A DNA stretch of 64,000 bases from Bradyrhizobium sp. Ec3.3 (GCF_000472925.1 NZ_AXAS01000012.1:124001-188000); one strand, 5' to 3'; positions 27,026-36,487 are shown, counted from the first letter of the stretch. Numbers and translations: made by a program. The notes: a model not told the origin generated them from the letters alone.

Positions 27026-29779
27026 ATGAATATCGTCATTGTGGAGTCGCCGGCGAAAGCCAAGACGATCAACAAATATCTGGGCTCGTCCTACGAGGTT
27101 CTGGCCTCGTTCGGCCATGTCCGCGACTTGCCGGCGAAGAACGGATCGGTCGATCCGGAGGAAAATTTCAAGATGATCTGGGAGGTCGACCCCAAGGCGG
27201 CCGGCCGGCTCAATGACATTGCCAAGTCCCTGAAGGGCGCCGAGCGCCTGATTCTAGCCACCGACCCCGATCGCGAGGGCGAGGCGATCTCCTGGCACGT
27301 ACTTGAGGTGCTGAAAGAGAAGCGCGCGCTGAAGGACCAGAAGATCGAGCGCGTGGTGTTCAACGCCATCACCAAGCAGGCGGTCTCGGAGGCCATGAAG
27401 CATCCGCGCCAGATCGACGGTGCGCTGGTCGACGCCTACATGGCGCGCCGCGCGCTGGACTATCTGGTCGGCTTCACCCTCTCCCCCGTGCTGTGGCGAA
27501 AGCTGCCGGGCGCCCGCTCGGCCGGCCGCGTGCAGTCGGTGGCGCTGCGCCTCGTCTGCGACCGCGAGCTCGAGATCGAGAAATTCGTCGCCCGCGAATA
27601 CTGGTCGCTGATCGCGACCCTGCTGACGCCGCGCGGCGACGCCTTCGAGGCCCGTCTGGTCGGCGCCGACGGCAAGAAGATCCAGCGGCTCGACATCGGC
27701 ACCGGCGCGGAAGCGGAAGACTTCAAGAAGGCGCTGGAACTTGCCGCCTACGCGGTCACTGCGGCCGACGCCAAGCCGGCCCGGCGCAATCCGCAGGCGC
27801 CCTTCACGACCTCCACCCTCCAGCAGGAAGCCAGCCGCAAATACGGCTTTGCGCCCGCACACACGATGCGGATCGCGCAGCGGCTCTACGAGGGCATCGA
27901 CATCGGCGGCGAGACCACCGGACTCATTACTTATATGCGTACCGACGGTGTGCAGATCGCGGGCGAAGCGATCACCCAGGCGCGCAAGGTGATCGGCGAG
28001 GACTACGGCAACGCCTACGTGCCGGACAGCCCCCGTCAGTACCAGACCAAGGCCAAGAACGCGCAGGAAGCGCACGAGGCGATCCGCCCGACCGACCTCT
28101 CCCGCCGCCCCGCCAGCATGGCCCGCAAGCTCGATGCCGATCAGGCCAAGCTCTACGAGCTGATCTGGAAGCGCACCATCGCAAGCCAGATGGAAGCGGC
28201 CGAGCTCGAGCGCACCACCGTCGACATCACGGCAAAGGCAGGCTCCCGCACGCTGGAGCTGCGCGCCACCGGCCAGGTCATCAAGTTCGACGGTTTCCTG
28301 GCGCTCTACCAGGAAGGCCGCGACGACGAGGAGGACGAGGACTCCCGCCGCCTGCCCGCGATGAGCGAGGGCGAAGCCGTCAAGCGGCAGTCGCTCTCCG
28401 TCACGCAGCATTTCACCGAGCCGCCGCCGCGCTTCTCGGAGGCCTCGCTGGTCAAGCGCATGGAAGAGCTCGGCATCGGCCGGCCCTCGACCTATGCCTC
28501 GATCCTCCAGGTCCTGAAGGACCGCGGCTACGTCAAGCTCGAGAAGAAGCGCCTGCACGGCGAGGACAAGGGCCGCGTCGTGGTCGCGTTCCTGGAGAGC
28601 TTCTTCAGCCGCTACGTCGAATACGATTTCACCGCCGGTCTGGAGGAGCAGCTCGACCGCATCTCCAACAACGAGATCTCCTGGCAGCAGGTGCTGAAGG
28701 ATTTTTGGCGCGACTTCATCGGCGCCGTCGACGAGATCAAGGATCTGCGCGTCGCGCAGGTGCTCGATGTGCTCGACGAGATGCTCGGGCCGCACATCTA
28801 CCCCGCCCGCGCCGATGGCGGCGACGTCAGGCAATGCCCGAGCTGCGGCAGCGGCAGGCTCAACCTGAAGGCCGGCAAGTTCGGCGCCTTCGTCGGCTGC
28901 TCGAACTATCCGGAGTGCCGCTACACCCGCCAGCTCGCCGCGGACGGTGAAGCCAGCGCCGACCGCTCGCTCGGCCAGGATCCCGACACCGGCTTCGAGG
29001 TCTGGGTCAAGGCCGGCCGCTTCGGGCCCTACATCCAGCTCGGCGAGCAGAAGGACTATGCGGAAGGCGAGAAGCCGAAGCGCGCCGGCATCCCGAAGGG
29101 CACCTCGCCCGGTGATGTCGAGCTCGAGCTTGCGCTGAAACTGCTGTCGCTGCCGCGCGAGATCGGCAAGCATCCGGAGACCGGTCAGCCGATCACCGCA
29201 GGCCTCGGCCGCTTCGGGCCGTTCGTGAAGCACGAAAAGACGTACGCCAGCCTTGAAGCCGGCGACGAGGTGTTCGACATCGGTCTCAATCGCGCGGTGA
29301 CGCTGATCGCGGAGAAGGTCGCCAAGGGCCCGAGCCGCCGCTTCGGCGCCGATCCCGGCAAGGCGATCGGCGATCATCCGACGCTCGGCACCGTCACCGT
29401 GAAGAGCGGCCGTTACGGCGCCTATGTCACGGCAGGTGGCGTCAACGCCACGATCCCCGCCGAGTTCGAGAAGGACGCGATCACCCTGCCCCAGGCGATC
29501 GCGCTGATCGACGAGCGCGCAGCCAAAGGTGGTGGAAAGAGCGGCGGCAAGGCCAAAGCAAAGAAGGCGAAGGCGACCAAGACCACGGCAAAGACCGCCG
29601 AGGGCGAGGACGCGCCCAAGCCAGCAAAGAAACCGGCCGCAAAAAAAACCGCGGCCAAGACGAAATCTGAATCAACCAGCAAGGCACGCGCAGCCGTGTC
29701 GTCGACCGCCAAGACGTCGCCGACCAAGGGATCTGCCGCTGCCAAGGCTCCGGCCAAGAAGAGTGCCGGCAAGAATTAG
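27026..29779 (+). CDS. topA: DNA topoisomerase I
   Basis: 917-aa type IA topoisomerase that relaxes negative supercoils. The TOPRIM domain opens with MNIVIVESPAKAKTINKYLG and contains ATDPDREGEAISWH; the active-site Tyr is about residue 303 in GLITYMRTDG. A zinc-ribbon follows (CPSCGSGRLNLKAGKFGAFVGCSNYPEC), then several topo C-terminal repeats (RFGPYIQLG, RFGPFVKHE, RYGAYVTAG) and a Lys/Ala-rich disordered tail of about 85 residues that probably aids DNA binding. It is followed 7 bp later by rnr, likely in one operon. Confidence 0.98.
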   Translation: MNIVIVESPAKAKTINKYLGSSYEVLASFGHVRDLPAKNGSVDPEENFKMIWEVDPKAAGRLNDIAKSLKGAERLILATDPDREGEAISWHVLEVLKEKRALKDQKIERVVFNAITKQAVSEAMKHPRQIDGALVDAYMARRALDYLVGFTLSPVLWRKLPGARSAGRVQSVALRLVCDRELEIEKFVAREYWSLIATLLTPRGDAFEARLVGADGKKIQRLDIGTGAEAEDFKKALELAAYAVTAADAKPARRNPQAPFTTSTLQQEASRKYGFAPAHTMRIAQRLYEGIDIGGETTGLITYMRTDGVQIAGEAITQARKVIGEDYGNAYVPDSPRQYQTKAKNAQEAHEAIRPTDLSRRPASMARKLDADQAKLYELIWKRTIASQMEAAELERTTVDITAKAGSRTLELRATGQVIKFDGFLALYQEGRDDEEDEDSRRLPAMSEGEAVKRQSLSVTQHFTEPPPRFSEASLVKRMEELGIGRPSTYASILQVLKDRGYVKLEKKRLHGEDKGRVVVAFLESFFSRYVEYDFTAGLEEQLDRISNNEISWQQVLKDFWRDFIGAVDEIKDLRVAQVLDVLDEMLGPHIYPARADGGDVRQCPSCGSGRLNLKAGKFGAFVGCSNYPECRYTRQLAADGEASADRSLGQDPDTGFEVWVKAGRFGPYIQLGEQKDYAEGEKPKRAGIPKGTSPGDVELELALKLLSLPREIGKHPETGQPITAGLGRFGPFVKHEKTYASLEAGDEVFDIGLNRAVTLIAEKVAKGPSRRFGADPGKAIGDHPTLGTVTVKSGRYGAYVTAGGVNATIPAEFEKDAITLPQAIALIDERAAKGGGKSGGKAKAKKAKATKTTAKTAEGEDAPKPAKKPAAKKTAAKTKSESTSKARAAVSSTAKTSPTKGSAAAKAPAKKSAGKN

Positions 29780-29786
29780 AGGTTAA

Positions 29787-32135
29787 GTGAAACGTAAGAA
29801 TGACCATGGCTTTCCTGATCGGAACGCCATCGTCGCCTTCATCAAGGCAAATCCAGGAAAGGTCGGCACTCGCGAAATAGCGCGAGAGTTCGGCCTGAAG
29901 AACGCCGATCGCGTCGAGCTCAAGCGCATGCTGCGCGATCTCGCCGACGACGGAATCATCAAGAAAAAACGCCACAAGGTTTCCGAGCCGGACAGCCTGC
30001 CGCCGACGCTGCTCGCCGACATCACCGGCCGCGACAGCGATGGCGAGCTGATCGCCTCCCCCGCCGAATGGGACGAGGTCGAGCGCGGCGAACCGCCGAA
30101 GATCCTCATCGAGATGCCGCGCCGGCCGAAGCCGGGCGCCGCGGCCGGCGTCGGCGACCGCGCCTTGCTTCGCATCGAGCGCTCCGACGAGACCGAAGGT
30201 CCCGCCTGGCGGGGCCGCATCATCAAGGTCATCGACAAGGCCAAGAGCCGCATTCTCGGCGTCTTCCGCAGCCTGCCCGAGGGCGGCGGACGGCTCGTGC
30301 CGGTCGACAAGAAGTTCGCCGACCGTGAACTCAACATTGCGAAGACCGAGACGCAAGGCGCAGAGGATGGCGACCTCGTCAGCGTCGACATCGTGCGCTC
30401 GCGCGGCTTTGGCCTGGCCTCGGGCCGGGTGAAAGAGAAGCTCGGCTCGGTCAAGTCCGAGAAGGCGATCAGCCTGATCGCGATCTACGCCCACGATATC
30501 CCCCTGCAATTCTCTCCCGCCGCGGAGCGCGAGGCGGAAGCGGCGGAGCCGGCAAACCTGAAGGGCCGCGAGGACTGGCGCGACGTCCCGCTCGTCACCA
30601 TCGATCCGCCTGACGCCAAGGATCATGACGACGCGGTGCACGCGGAGGCCGATCCCGATCCCAACAACAAGGGCGGCTTCATCGTCAATGTCGCGATCGC
30701 GGATGTGAGCTTCTACGTCCGCCCCAGCACTGCGCTCGACCGCGATGCGATCGACCGCGGCAACTCGGTCTATTTCCCGGACCGCGTCGTGCCGATGCTG
30801 CCGGAGCGGATCTCCAACAATCTGTGCTCGCTGGTACCGGGCGAGCCGCGCGGCGCCCTCGCCGTGCGGATGGTGATCGGCCCCGACGGCCGCAAGCGCT
30901 CGCACTCGTTCCATCGCATCCTGATGCGTTCGGCGGCAAAGCTGCACTATGCGCAGGCGCAGGCCGCGATCGACGGCCGGCCGGATGACACCACCGGCCC
31001 CCTGCTCGATCCGATCCTCAAACCGCTCTATGCCGCCTACGCCTGCGTCAGGCGCGCCCGCGACGAGCGCGATCCGCTCAATCTGGATTTGCCCGAGCGC
31101 AAGATCCTGTTGAAGAGCGACGGCACGGTCGATCGCGTTGTCGTGCCTGAAAGGTTGGACGCGCACCGGCTGATCGAGGAGTTCATGATCCTCGCCAACG
31201 TCGCGGCAGCAGAGATGCTGGAGAAGAAGTCGCTGCCGCTGATCTATCGCGTGCACGACGAGCCGACGCTGGAAAAGGTCCACGCGCTTCAGGAGTTTCT
31301 GGAGACGCTCGACGTTCCCTTTGCCAAGAGCGGCCCGCTGCGCCCGACCCTGTTCAACCGCGTGCTGGCCCAGCTCGAAGGTCACGACTACTACCCGCTG
31401 GTCAGCGAGGTGGTGCTGCGCGCACAGGCGCAAGCCGAGTACTCAGCCGAAAATTATGGGCACTTCGGCCTCAACCTGCGCCGCTACGCGCATTTCACTT
31501 CGCCGATCCGCCGCTACGCGGACCTCGTGGTGCATCGCGCGCTGGTTCGCGCGCTGGGCCTTGGCGAAGGCGCGCTGCCCGACAGCGAGACGCCGGAAAC
31601 CTTAAGCGAAGTCGCCGCGCATATTTCGGTCACCGAAAGGCGCGCGATGAAGGCCGAGCGCGAGACCGTCGACCGGCTCATTGCGCATCATCTCGCCGAT
31701 CGCATCGGCGCGACGTTCCAGGGGCGCGTGTCCGGCGTCACGCGCGCCGGCCTGTTCGTCAAGCTCGACGACACCGGCGCTGACGGTTTGATCCCGATCC
31801 GATCCCTCGGCACGGAATATTTCAACTATGACGAGGGCCGCCACGCCCTCGTCGGCTCGCGCAGCGGTGCCATGCACCAGCTGGGTGATGTCGTCGACGT
31901 CCGTCTGGTAGAAGCTGCTCCCATTGCCGGCGCGTTGCGCTTCGAGCTGTTGTCGGCGGGCGAGAGTGCGCCGCGCGGCCGCAGGGACTTTCGTCCGCAG
32001 CGCAAATCGGCGAAGGCGCAACCCGGACGCAGTCCGGAGAAGAAGCGCAAGCCGGAGAAGCAGAAGACGTCCGGCAAGGGAAAGAAGGGCAAGGGCGCGA
32101 AAGGCAAGGGAAAGAACAAGGCATGGAAGCGATGA
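29787..32135 (+). CDS. rnr: Ribonuclease R
   Basis: 782-aa 3'-5' exoribonuclease that degrades structured RNA. An N-terminal winged helix (NPGKVGTREIAREFGLKNADR) is followed by cold-shock domains, the RNB catalytic domain with the acidic motif TIDPPDAKDHDDAVHAE, the YGHFGLNLRRYAHFTSPIRRYADL core and a C-terminal S1 domain (GATFQGRVSGVTRAGLFVKLDD). The Lys-rich tail is typical. Start is GTG 29787, preceded by AGAGG that overlaps the topA stop, pointing to coupled expression. Confidence 0.97.
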   Translation: MKRKNDHGFPDRNAIVAFIKANPGKVGTREIAREFGLKNADRVELKRMLRDLADDGIIKKKRHKVSEPDSLPPTLLADITGRDSDGELIASPAEWDEVERGEPPKILIEMPRRPKPGAAAGVGDRALLRIERSDETEGPAWRGRIIKVIDKAKSRILGVFRSLPEGGGRLVPVDKKFADRELNIAKTETQGAEDGDLVSVDIVRSRGFGLASGRVKEKLGSVKSEKAISLIAIYAHDIPLQFSPAAEREAEAAEPANLKGREDWRDVPLVTIDPPDAKDHDDAVHAEADPDPNNKGGFIVNVAIADVSFYVRPSTALDRDAIDRGNSVYFPDRVVPMLPERISNNLCSLVPGEPRGALAVRMVIGPDGRKRSHSFHRILMRSAAKLHYAQAQAAIDGRPDDTTGPLLDPILKPLYAAYACVRRARDERDPLNLDLPERKILLKSDGTVDRVVVPERLDAHRLIEEFMILANVAAAEMLEKKSLPLIYRVHDEPTLEKVHALQEFLETLDVPFAKSGPLRPTLFNRVLAQLEGHDYYPLVSEVVLRAQAQAEYSAENYGHFGLNLRRYAHFTSPIRRYADLVVHRALVRALGLGEGALPDSETPETLSEVAAHISVTERRAMKAERETVDRLIAHHLADRIGATFQGRVSGVTRAGLFVKLDDTGADGLIPIRSLGTEYFNYDEGRHALVGSRSGAMHQLGDVVDVRLVEAAPIAGALRFELLSAGESAPRGRRDFRPQRKSAKAQPGRSPEKKRKPEKQKTSGKGKKGKGAKGKGKNKAWKR

Positions 32136-32563
32136 GCACGGCGCCAAAGATCTGGACGCGCGAGACCGGCCTCGTCGAGAAGCGCGACGTCTGGGATGCG
32201 ATGAAGCGCGGCTTTCGCGGTCGCTGCCCGCGTTGTGGCCAGGGCAAGCTGTTCCGCGCGTTCCTGAAAACTGCCGACAACTGCTCGGCCTGCGGGCTCG
32301 ACTTCACGCCGCATCGCGCCGACGACCTGCCCGCCTATCTCGTGATCGTCATCGTCGGCCACATCGTGGTGCCGACGATCCTCTGGATCGAGACCAACTA
32401 CACCACGCCGGCCTGGATCAGCTTTGCCGCCTATCTGCCCTTCACCTTCGTCGCATCGCTCGCGTTGCTGCAACCGGTCAAGGGCGCCGTGGTCGGCCTG
32501 CAATGGGCCCTGCGCATGCACGGCTTTGACGACAATCCGCCGGATGGTATTCCGCCGGTCTAA
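32132..32563 (+). CDS. DUF983 family membrane protein
   Basis: 143-aa protein with an N-terminal zinc-ribbon (RCPRCGQGKLFRAFLK, then NCSACGLDF) and two transmembrane helices (YLVIVIVGHIVVPTILW and PFTFVASLALLQPVKG), the DUF983 pattern. Function unknown. ATG 32132 overlaps the rnr stop as ATGA; ATG 32123 is also in frame. Position after rnr is common in alphaproteobacteria, suggesting shared transcription. Confidence 0.92.
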   Translation: MSTAPKIWTRETGLVEKRDVWDAMKRGFRGRCPRCGQGKLFRAFLKTADNCSACGLDFTPHRADDLPAYLVIVIVGHIVVPTILWIETNYTTPAWISFAAYLPFTFVASLALLQPVKGAVVGLQWALRMHGFDDNPPDGIPPV

Positions 32564-32595
32564 ACAACAATGAAGAAGAGAATTTGGGGTTGGAG

Positions 32596-33345
32596 ATGAC
32601 GGACGTGGCGCAAGCGGCACCGGAAAAAGTCCACGAAGAAAAGGAAGCCGACCACCATCCTTATTTTCGACCGAAGGATGCTGCCACCCTGATCCTGGTT
32701 GATCGCAGCGGCTCTGTTCCAAAAGTGCTGGTCGGCAAGCGCCACGACAAGGTGGTGTTCATGCCGGGCAAGTTCGTCTTCCCCGGCGGCCGCGTCGACA
32801 AGGACGATTATCGCGTGCCCTGCGCGGCGCCGATCACGCCTGAGCTTCAGGCCAATCTGTTCAAGGGCAGCCCGAAGACGGAAGCCTCGCGTGCAAAATC
32901 GCTTGCGATCGCCGCGATCCGCGAGGCCTGCGAGGAAACCGGTCTCTGCCTCGGGCGTCAGCACGAGGGCAAGGCGCCGAAGCTTGCCGGCCCCTGGAAG
33001 CCGTTTGCGGATGCGGGACTGTTGCCTGATCCCTCCGGCCTGTTCCTGATCGCGCGCGCGATCACACCGCCCGGTCGCGTCAAGCGTTTCGACACGCGCT
33101 TCTTCACCGCGGATGCCTCCGCCATCACCCATCGCGTCGAGGGCGTCGTGCATGCCGATGCCGAGCTGGTCGAGCTGGTCTGGGTCGAGCTCGGCCCACA
33201 GCCGCTCGCCGACCTGCATCCGATGACGCGGAACGTGCTCAACGAGCTGGACAGGCGGCTCGCCACCGGCCCGCTCCGCCATGACGCGCCGGTGCCGTTC
33301 TTCCATTTCTACGGCGGCAAGATGCAGAAGGATATCTTGAGCTGA
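32596..33345 (+). CDS. NUDIX hydrolase
   Basis: 249-aa Nudix protein. The fold is recognised from PGKFVFPGGRVDKDD and the second half of the Nudix box, IREACEETGLCLG, but a long insert (about 45 residues) separates them, as in NUDT19-like enzymes that cleave CoA-type pyrophosphates. Start ATG 32596 follows TTGGAG; TTG 32584 is an alternative. It follows the DUF983 gene by 32 bp in the topA-rnr run. Substrate unknown. Confidence 0.9.
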   Translation: MTDVAQAAPEKVHEEKEADHHPYFRPKDAATLILVDRSGSVPKVLVGKRHDKVVFMPGKFVFPGGRVDKDDYRVPCAAPITPELQANLFKGSPKTEASRAKSLAIAAIREACEETGLCLGRQHEGKAPKLAGPWKPFADAGLLPDPSGLFLIARAITPPGRVKRFDTRFFTADASAITHRVEGVVHADAELVELVWVELGPQPLADLHPMTRNVLNELDRRLATGPLRHDAPVPFFHFYGGKMQKDILS

Positions 33346-33346
33346 C

Positions 33347-33913
33347 CTATTCTTGCGGATCTCTGAGATCCGTATCATCTGGCTCGGTGCCGACGTAGTC
33401 GCGCGCGGGGAGCTTGAGGGCTCGGCCGAGCTCGTTCGCAAGCTTGTTCGCCTCGTCGCGCGACGTGAAGCTCGACAGCGTGATCGGCGTGGTGTCCCTG
33501 TTGCCGCAGAGATTGACGTCGTACATCGTCAGCTCCGCATCGCAGTCATCGGTGATGCTGATCAGGTTATAGTCGGCCAGATTGCGCAATGAGCGGAAAT
33601 TCAGCGGACCAAACTGCCTGGTGATGATGACCTGGCGCAGCTTATCGTTCAGAATGATGAAATAGCGGTATGTCAGCAGGATGAGGCCGGGAATGCCGAC
33701 CGCAACGCCGAGACCCGTAAAGACCAGCACAGGCACCCAGTCATCCGCCAGCCGTCCGAAGCCGAACAGGTCCTGTCGCAGCCCAAGGGCGACGTTCCAC
33801 AGCAGGTAGCCACTCGCCGCAAGCAGTGGCAGCGACAGCAGCCGGCCAATCCAGGGCATCGGCCGATCGATGCGGATTGTGCCGTCCAATATGGTTGCGC
33901 CGGCCATAGGCAT
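33347..33913 (-). CDS. Hypothetical membrane protein
   Basis: 188-aa protein with two transmembrane helices in the N-terminal half (LLSLPLLAASGYLLWNVALG and VPVLVFTGLGVAVGIPGLILL) followed by a soluble domain of about 100 residues (RYFIILNDKLRQVIITRQFG onward) with beta-rich appearance. The layout resembles bacterial PH-like membrane proteins, but I cannot name a family. It ends 1 bp beyond the convergent NUDIX gene. Confidence 0.7.
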   Translation of the reverse strand: MPMAGATILDGTIRIDRPMPWIGRLLSLPLLAASGYLLWNVALGLRQDLFGFGRLADDWVPVLVFTGLGVAVGIPGLILLTYRYFIILNDKLRQVIITRQFGPLNFRSLRNLADYNLISITDDCDAELTMYDVNLCGNRDTTPITLSSFTSRDEANKLANELGRALKLPARDYVGTEPDDTDLRDPQE

Positions 33914-33989
33914 TGGTTCTCGTCTCGCGGAAACAAGACTTTGTCGGCCGCGACGGCTGACAGGTTCGAGGGCAATGGCTCTCCACCCT

Positions 33990-34090
33990 CGTCATTCCGG
34001 GGCGCCGCATAGCGGCGAGCCCGGAATCCATAACCACGATCGGGAGTATGGATTCCGGGCTCGCGCCAAGGGGCGCGCCCCGGAATGACG
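33990..34090. repeat. Dispersed palindromic repeat, family C (long form)
   Basis: CGTCATTCCGGGGCGCC to CGCCCCGGAATGACGG inverted ends, enclosing a second palindrome (GGAATCCATA / TATGGATTCC). The same arrangement is found in opposite orientation at 59912-60036. Confidence 0.85.
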
Positions 34091-34201
34091 GCCATGCTGA
34101 GTATGGAGCGAAAAACAAAAAATTGTTCTGCGCGTGGCTGATGGCACATGCGGGCGCCGCACCTATGTCATGTCGAGCGACACCCAGCATGGACACGGGC
34201 G

Positions 34202-35527
34202 ATGGCACAGCGGCAACTCAAGCTCGGCGCGTTCATGCGCCCGATCTCAATCCACACCGGCGCCTGGCGCTATCCCGGCGCCTGGCCCGACGCCAATTTC
34301 AATTTCGGCCACATCAAGCAGCTGATCAGGAAGCTCGAGGCGGGCAAGTTCGACGCTTTCTTCATGGCCGATCACCTCGCCGTGCTGAACATGCCGATCA
34401 ATGCCTTGAAGCGTAGCCACACCGTGACGTCGTTCGAGCCGTTCACGCTTCTGTCAGCGCTCGCCGCCGTGACCGAGCGCATCGGCCTGATCGCGACGGG
34501 CTCGACCACCTTTGATGAGCCCTATCATGTCGCGCGTCGTTTTGCCTCGCTCGACCATCTCAGCGGCGGCCGCGCGGGCTGGAACATCGTCACCACCTCG
34601 AATCCGGACGCGGCGCTGAATTTCGGTCTCGACGATCACATGGAGCACGCCGAGCGCTACAAGCGCGCCCGCGAATTCTATGATGTCGTCACCGGCCTCT
34701 GGGATTCCTTCGCCGACGACGCCTTCGTGCGCGACGTCGAACAGGGTCTGTTCTTCGAGCCGTCAAAGATGCACGTGCTCGACCACCAAGGCAAATATCT
34801 GAAGGTACGTGGTCCCCTGAACATCGCCCGCCCCGTCCAGGGCTGGCCGGTGATCGTGCAGGCCGGAGCGTCCGAGGACGGCAAGCAGCTCGCGGCGGAG
34901 ACCGCGGAAGCCGTGTTCACCGGCGGCGGCAGCCTTGCCGACGGGCAGAAGCTCTATGCCGACATCAAGGGCCGCATGGAGAAGATCGGCCGCGATCCCG
35001 AGCATCTGAAGATCTTGCCGGGCGCTTTCGTGGTGGTCGGCGATAGCGTCGATGAAGCCAAGGAGAAGCGCGCCCTGCTCGACAGCCGCGTGCATTACGA
35101 CAGCGCCATCGCCTCGCTCTCGGTCATCCTAGGCACGGACGCGAGCGGCTTCGACCCGGACGGGCCGCTGCCGCCGATCCCCGAGACCAACGCCAGCAAG
35201 AGCGGCCGGCAGCGGATGGTCGATCTCGCGGCGCGCGACAAGCTCACGGTGCGCCAGCTCGCCCAGCGCGTCGGCGGCTATGGCGGGCTGTCCTTCGTCG
35301 GCACGGCGAAAACCATCGCCGACCAGATGGAGGAATGGCTCCTCAGTCGCAGCTCTGACGGATTCAACATCATGTTCCCGTTCCTGCCGGCGGGCCTCGA
35401 CGATTTCGTCGACAAGGTCGTTCCGGAACTGCAACGGCGCGGGATTTTCCGGAAAGAGTACGAAGGGGCCACTTTGAGGGAGAATCTGGGGCTGCCGCGG
35501 CCGAAAAACCGGTTCTTCGAGGGTTAA
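34202..35527 (+). CDS. LLM class flavin-dependent monooxygenase (NtaA/SnaA/DszA-like)
   Basis: 441-aa bacterial luciferase-like enzyme of the NtaA/DszA group, which uses FMNH2 from a partner reductase to hydroxylate substrates such as nitrilotriacetate or dibenzothiophene sulfone. Visible features: MAQRQLKLGAFMRP start, FDAFFMADHLAVLN, RIGLIATGSTTFDEPYHVARRFASLDHLSGGRAGWNIVTT, and QAGASEDGKQLAAETAEAVFTGG. Length is normal for the group. No flavin reductase gene is adjacent. Substrate unknown. Confidence 0.92.
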   Translation: MAQRQLKLGAFMRPISIHTGAWRYPGAWPDANFNFGHIKQLIRKLEAGKFDAFFMADHLAVLNMPINALKRSHTVTSFEPFTLLSALAAVTERIGLIATGSTTFDEPYHVARRFASLDHLSGGRAGWNIVTTSNPDAALNFGLDDHMEHAERYKRAREFYDVVTGLWDSFADDAFVRDVEQGLFFEPSKMHVLDHQGKYLKVRGPLNIARPVQGWPVIVQAGASEDGKQLAAETAEAVFTGGGSLADGQKLYADIKGRMEKIGRDPEHLKILPGAFVVVGDSVDEAKEKRALLDSRVHYDSAIASLSVILGTDASGFDPDGPLPPIPETNASKSGRQRMVDLAARDKLTVRQLAQRVGGYGGLSFVGTAKTIADQMEEWLLSRSSDGFNIMFPFLPAGLDDFVDKVVPELQRRGIFRKEYEGATLRENLGLPRPKNRFFEG

Positions 35528-35562
35528 TCGGGCCGATTTGAGCGAGTTTCTGGCCGCAAAAC

Positions 35563-35591
35563 CTTGACTTTGGGCGGTTTGTGGCTAGGTT
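35563..35591 (+). promoter_or_regulatory. Candidate rpmG promoter
   Basis: CTTGACTT contains a near-consensus -35 (TTGACT, 35564-35569) and TAGGTT (35586-35591) sits 16 bp downstream, about 62 bp before the rpmG start codon. CTTGAC is typical for housekeeping alphaproteobacterial promoters. Confidence 0.5.
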
Positions 35592-35653
35592 GCCGGCCAA
35601 CGCGGGCCGTTTGGCCGGCTCCTCAAATCCCATTCCATTCGAGGTTTCTGAAC

Positions 35654-35821
35654 ATGGCCAAAGCGGTCACCATCAAGGTCAAGCTCGTGTCCTCGGCTGA
35701 CACCGGCTTCTACTACGTCGCCAAGAAGAATTCGCGCACCATGACCGAGAAGCTGGTCAAGAAGAAGTACGACCCGGTCGCGCGCAAGCACGTCGAATTC
35801 AAGGAAGCCAAGATCAAGTAA
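35654..35821 (+). CDS. rpmG: 50S ribosomal protein L33
   Basis: 55-aa ribosomal protein of the large subunit. [34 protein letters not shown] is the typical non-zinc (cysteine-free) L33 of alphaproteobacteria. ATG 35654 is chosen because longer upstream frames lack similarity. It is a single-gene transcript with its own promoter candidate and a strong terminator directly downstream. Confidence 0.97.
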   Translation: MAKAVTIKVKLVSSADTGFYYVAKKNSRTMTEKLVKKKYDPVARKHVEFKEAKIK

Positions 35822-35847
35822 GATCGCGGAACGCTGAACGACTTCGG

Positions 35848-35873
35848 CGGGGTCCCTTGCGGGCCCCGTTTTT
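35848..35873 (+). terminator. Rho-independent terminator of rpmG
   Basis: CGGGG-T-CCC pairs with GGG-CCCCG (35848-35868) around a TTGC loop, with one bulged T, and is followed by TTTTT (35869-35873). It sits 27 bp after the rpmG stop. Confidence 0.8.
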
Positions 35874-35899
35874 ATTTGCGGCCGTTTTTATTTGCGGCC
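35868..35899. repeat. 16-bp tandem duplication of the terminator tail
   Basis: The unit GTTTTTATTTGCGGCC occurs twice in direct succession (35868-35883 and 35884-35899). The first copy carries the rpmG terminator U-tract; the second is a duplicate without a stem. Confidence 0.9.
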
Positions 35900-35921
35900 G
35901 TTGGTCGTAGCCTTGGCGTCC

Positions 35922-36452
35922 ATGAGCGCAACCATGGACGAAGGAAACGTTGGTGGCTACTCGGTCGCCTATGGCCGCGACGACACCTATTTCCCCGTCT
36001 ACGTGACGGCGGCGCTGGCTGCGATCTTCTGCACCGCCGCCCTCCTCACCGGCGCGCTCTACTGGCTCCTGCTCGCAGCCCTTGCAGCCGGCTTCACCTA
36101 CTACAACATTCCGCTGCTCGAGACCGGCCGTCCCACCATCGGCGCCAATCAATACGGCATCTTCATCCAGGCCTTCGGCCTGATCCGGTGGCGCGCCATC
36201 GAGCGCATCGATCTCGTCGAGATCGCCGAACGCGCGATGACCGTGCACGAGCTGCAAATCGTGCTCAACGCGCCGCTCACAAGCGCGCTGGTCGCCGACT
36301 GGCGCAAGCAGCCGTCCTGGCGCTGGCTGATGCGCCTGCCCTGGCGGATGAGCCATACCAACACGGTCCGAATCAATGTCGAGCCCTTCGACCAGCCTCC
36401 CGACATGATCCATCGCACGTTCCTGAGGATGTGGCGCTACTACCGTAGCTAG
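35922..36452 (+). CDS. Hypothetical membrane protein
   Basis: 176-aa protein. After MSATMDEGNVGGYSVAYGRDD there are two adjacent transmembrane helices (VYVTAALAAIFCTAALLTG and YWLLLAALAAGFTYYNI), then a soluble domain of about 110 residues (TIGANQYGIFIQAFGLIRWRAIERIDLVEI) reminiscent of a bacterial PH-like domain. The alternative start at 35934 is also in frame. No function known. Rare or GC-poor codons are not evident, so it looks native. Confidence 0.72.
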   Translation: MSATMDEGNVGGYSVAYGRDDTYFPVYVTAALAAIFCTAALLTGALYWLLLAALAAGFTYYNIPLLETGRPTIGANQYGIFIQAFGLIRWRAIERIDLVEIAERAMTVHELQIVLNAPLTSALVADWRKQPSWRWLMRLPWRMSHTNTVRINVEPFDQPPDMIHRTFLRMWRYYRS

Positions 36453-36487
36453 CGTGTACCCATAAATCCGTGATGTCCGCTTTCGGT

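Noticed and set aside
27254..29377. Long 707-codon open frame antisense to topA
   Set aside because: Shadow of the high-GC topA frame; protein has no recognisable family and topA is certain.
29481..31433. 650-codon minus-strand frame over topA/rnr
   Set aside because: Antisense to two certain genes and without a ribosome-binding site.
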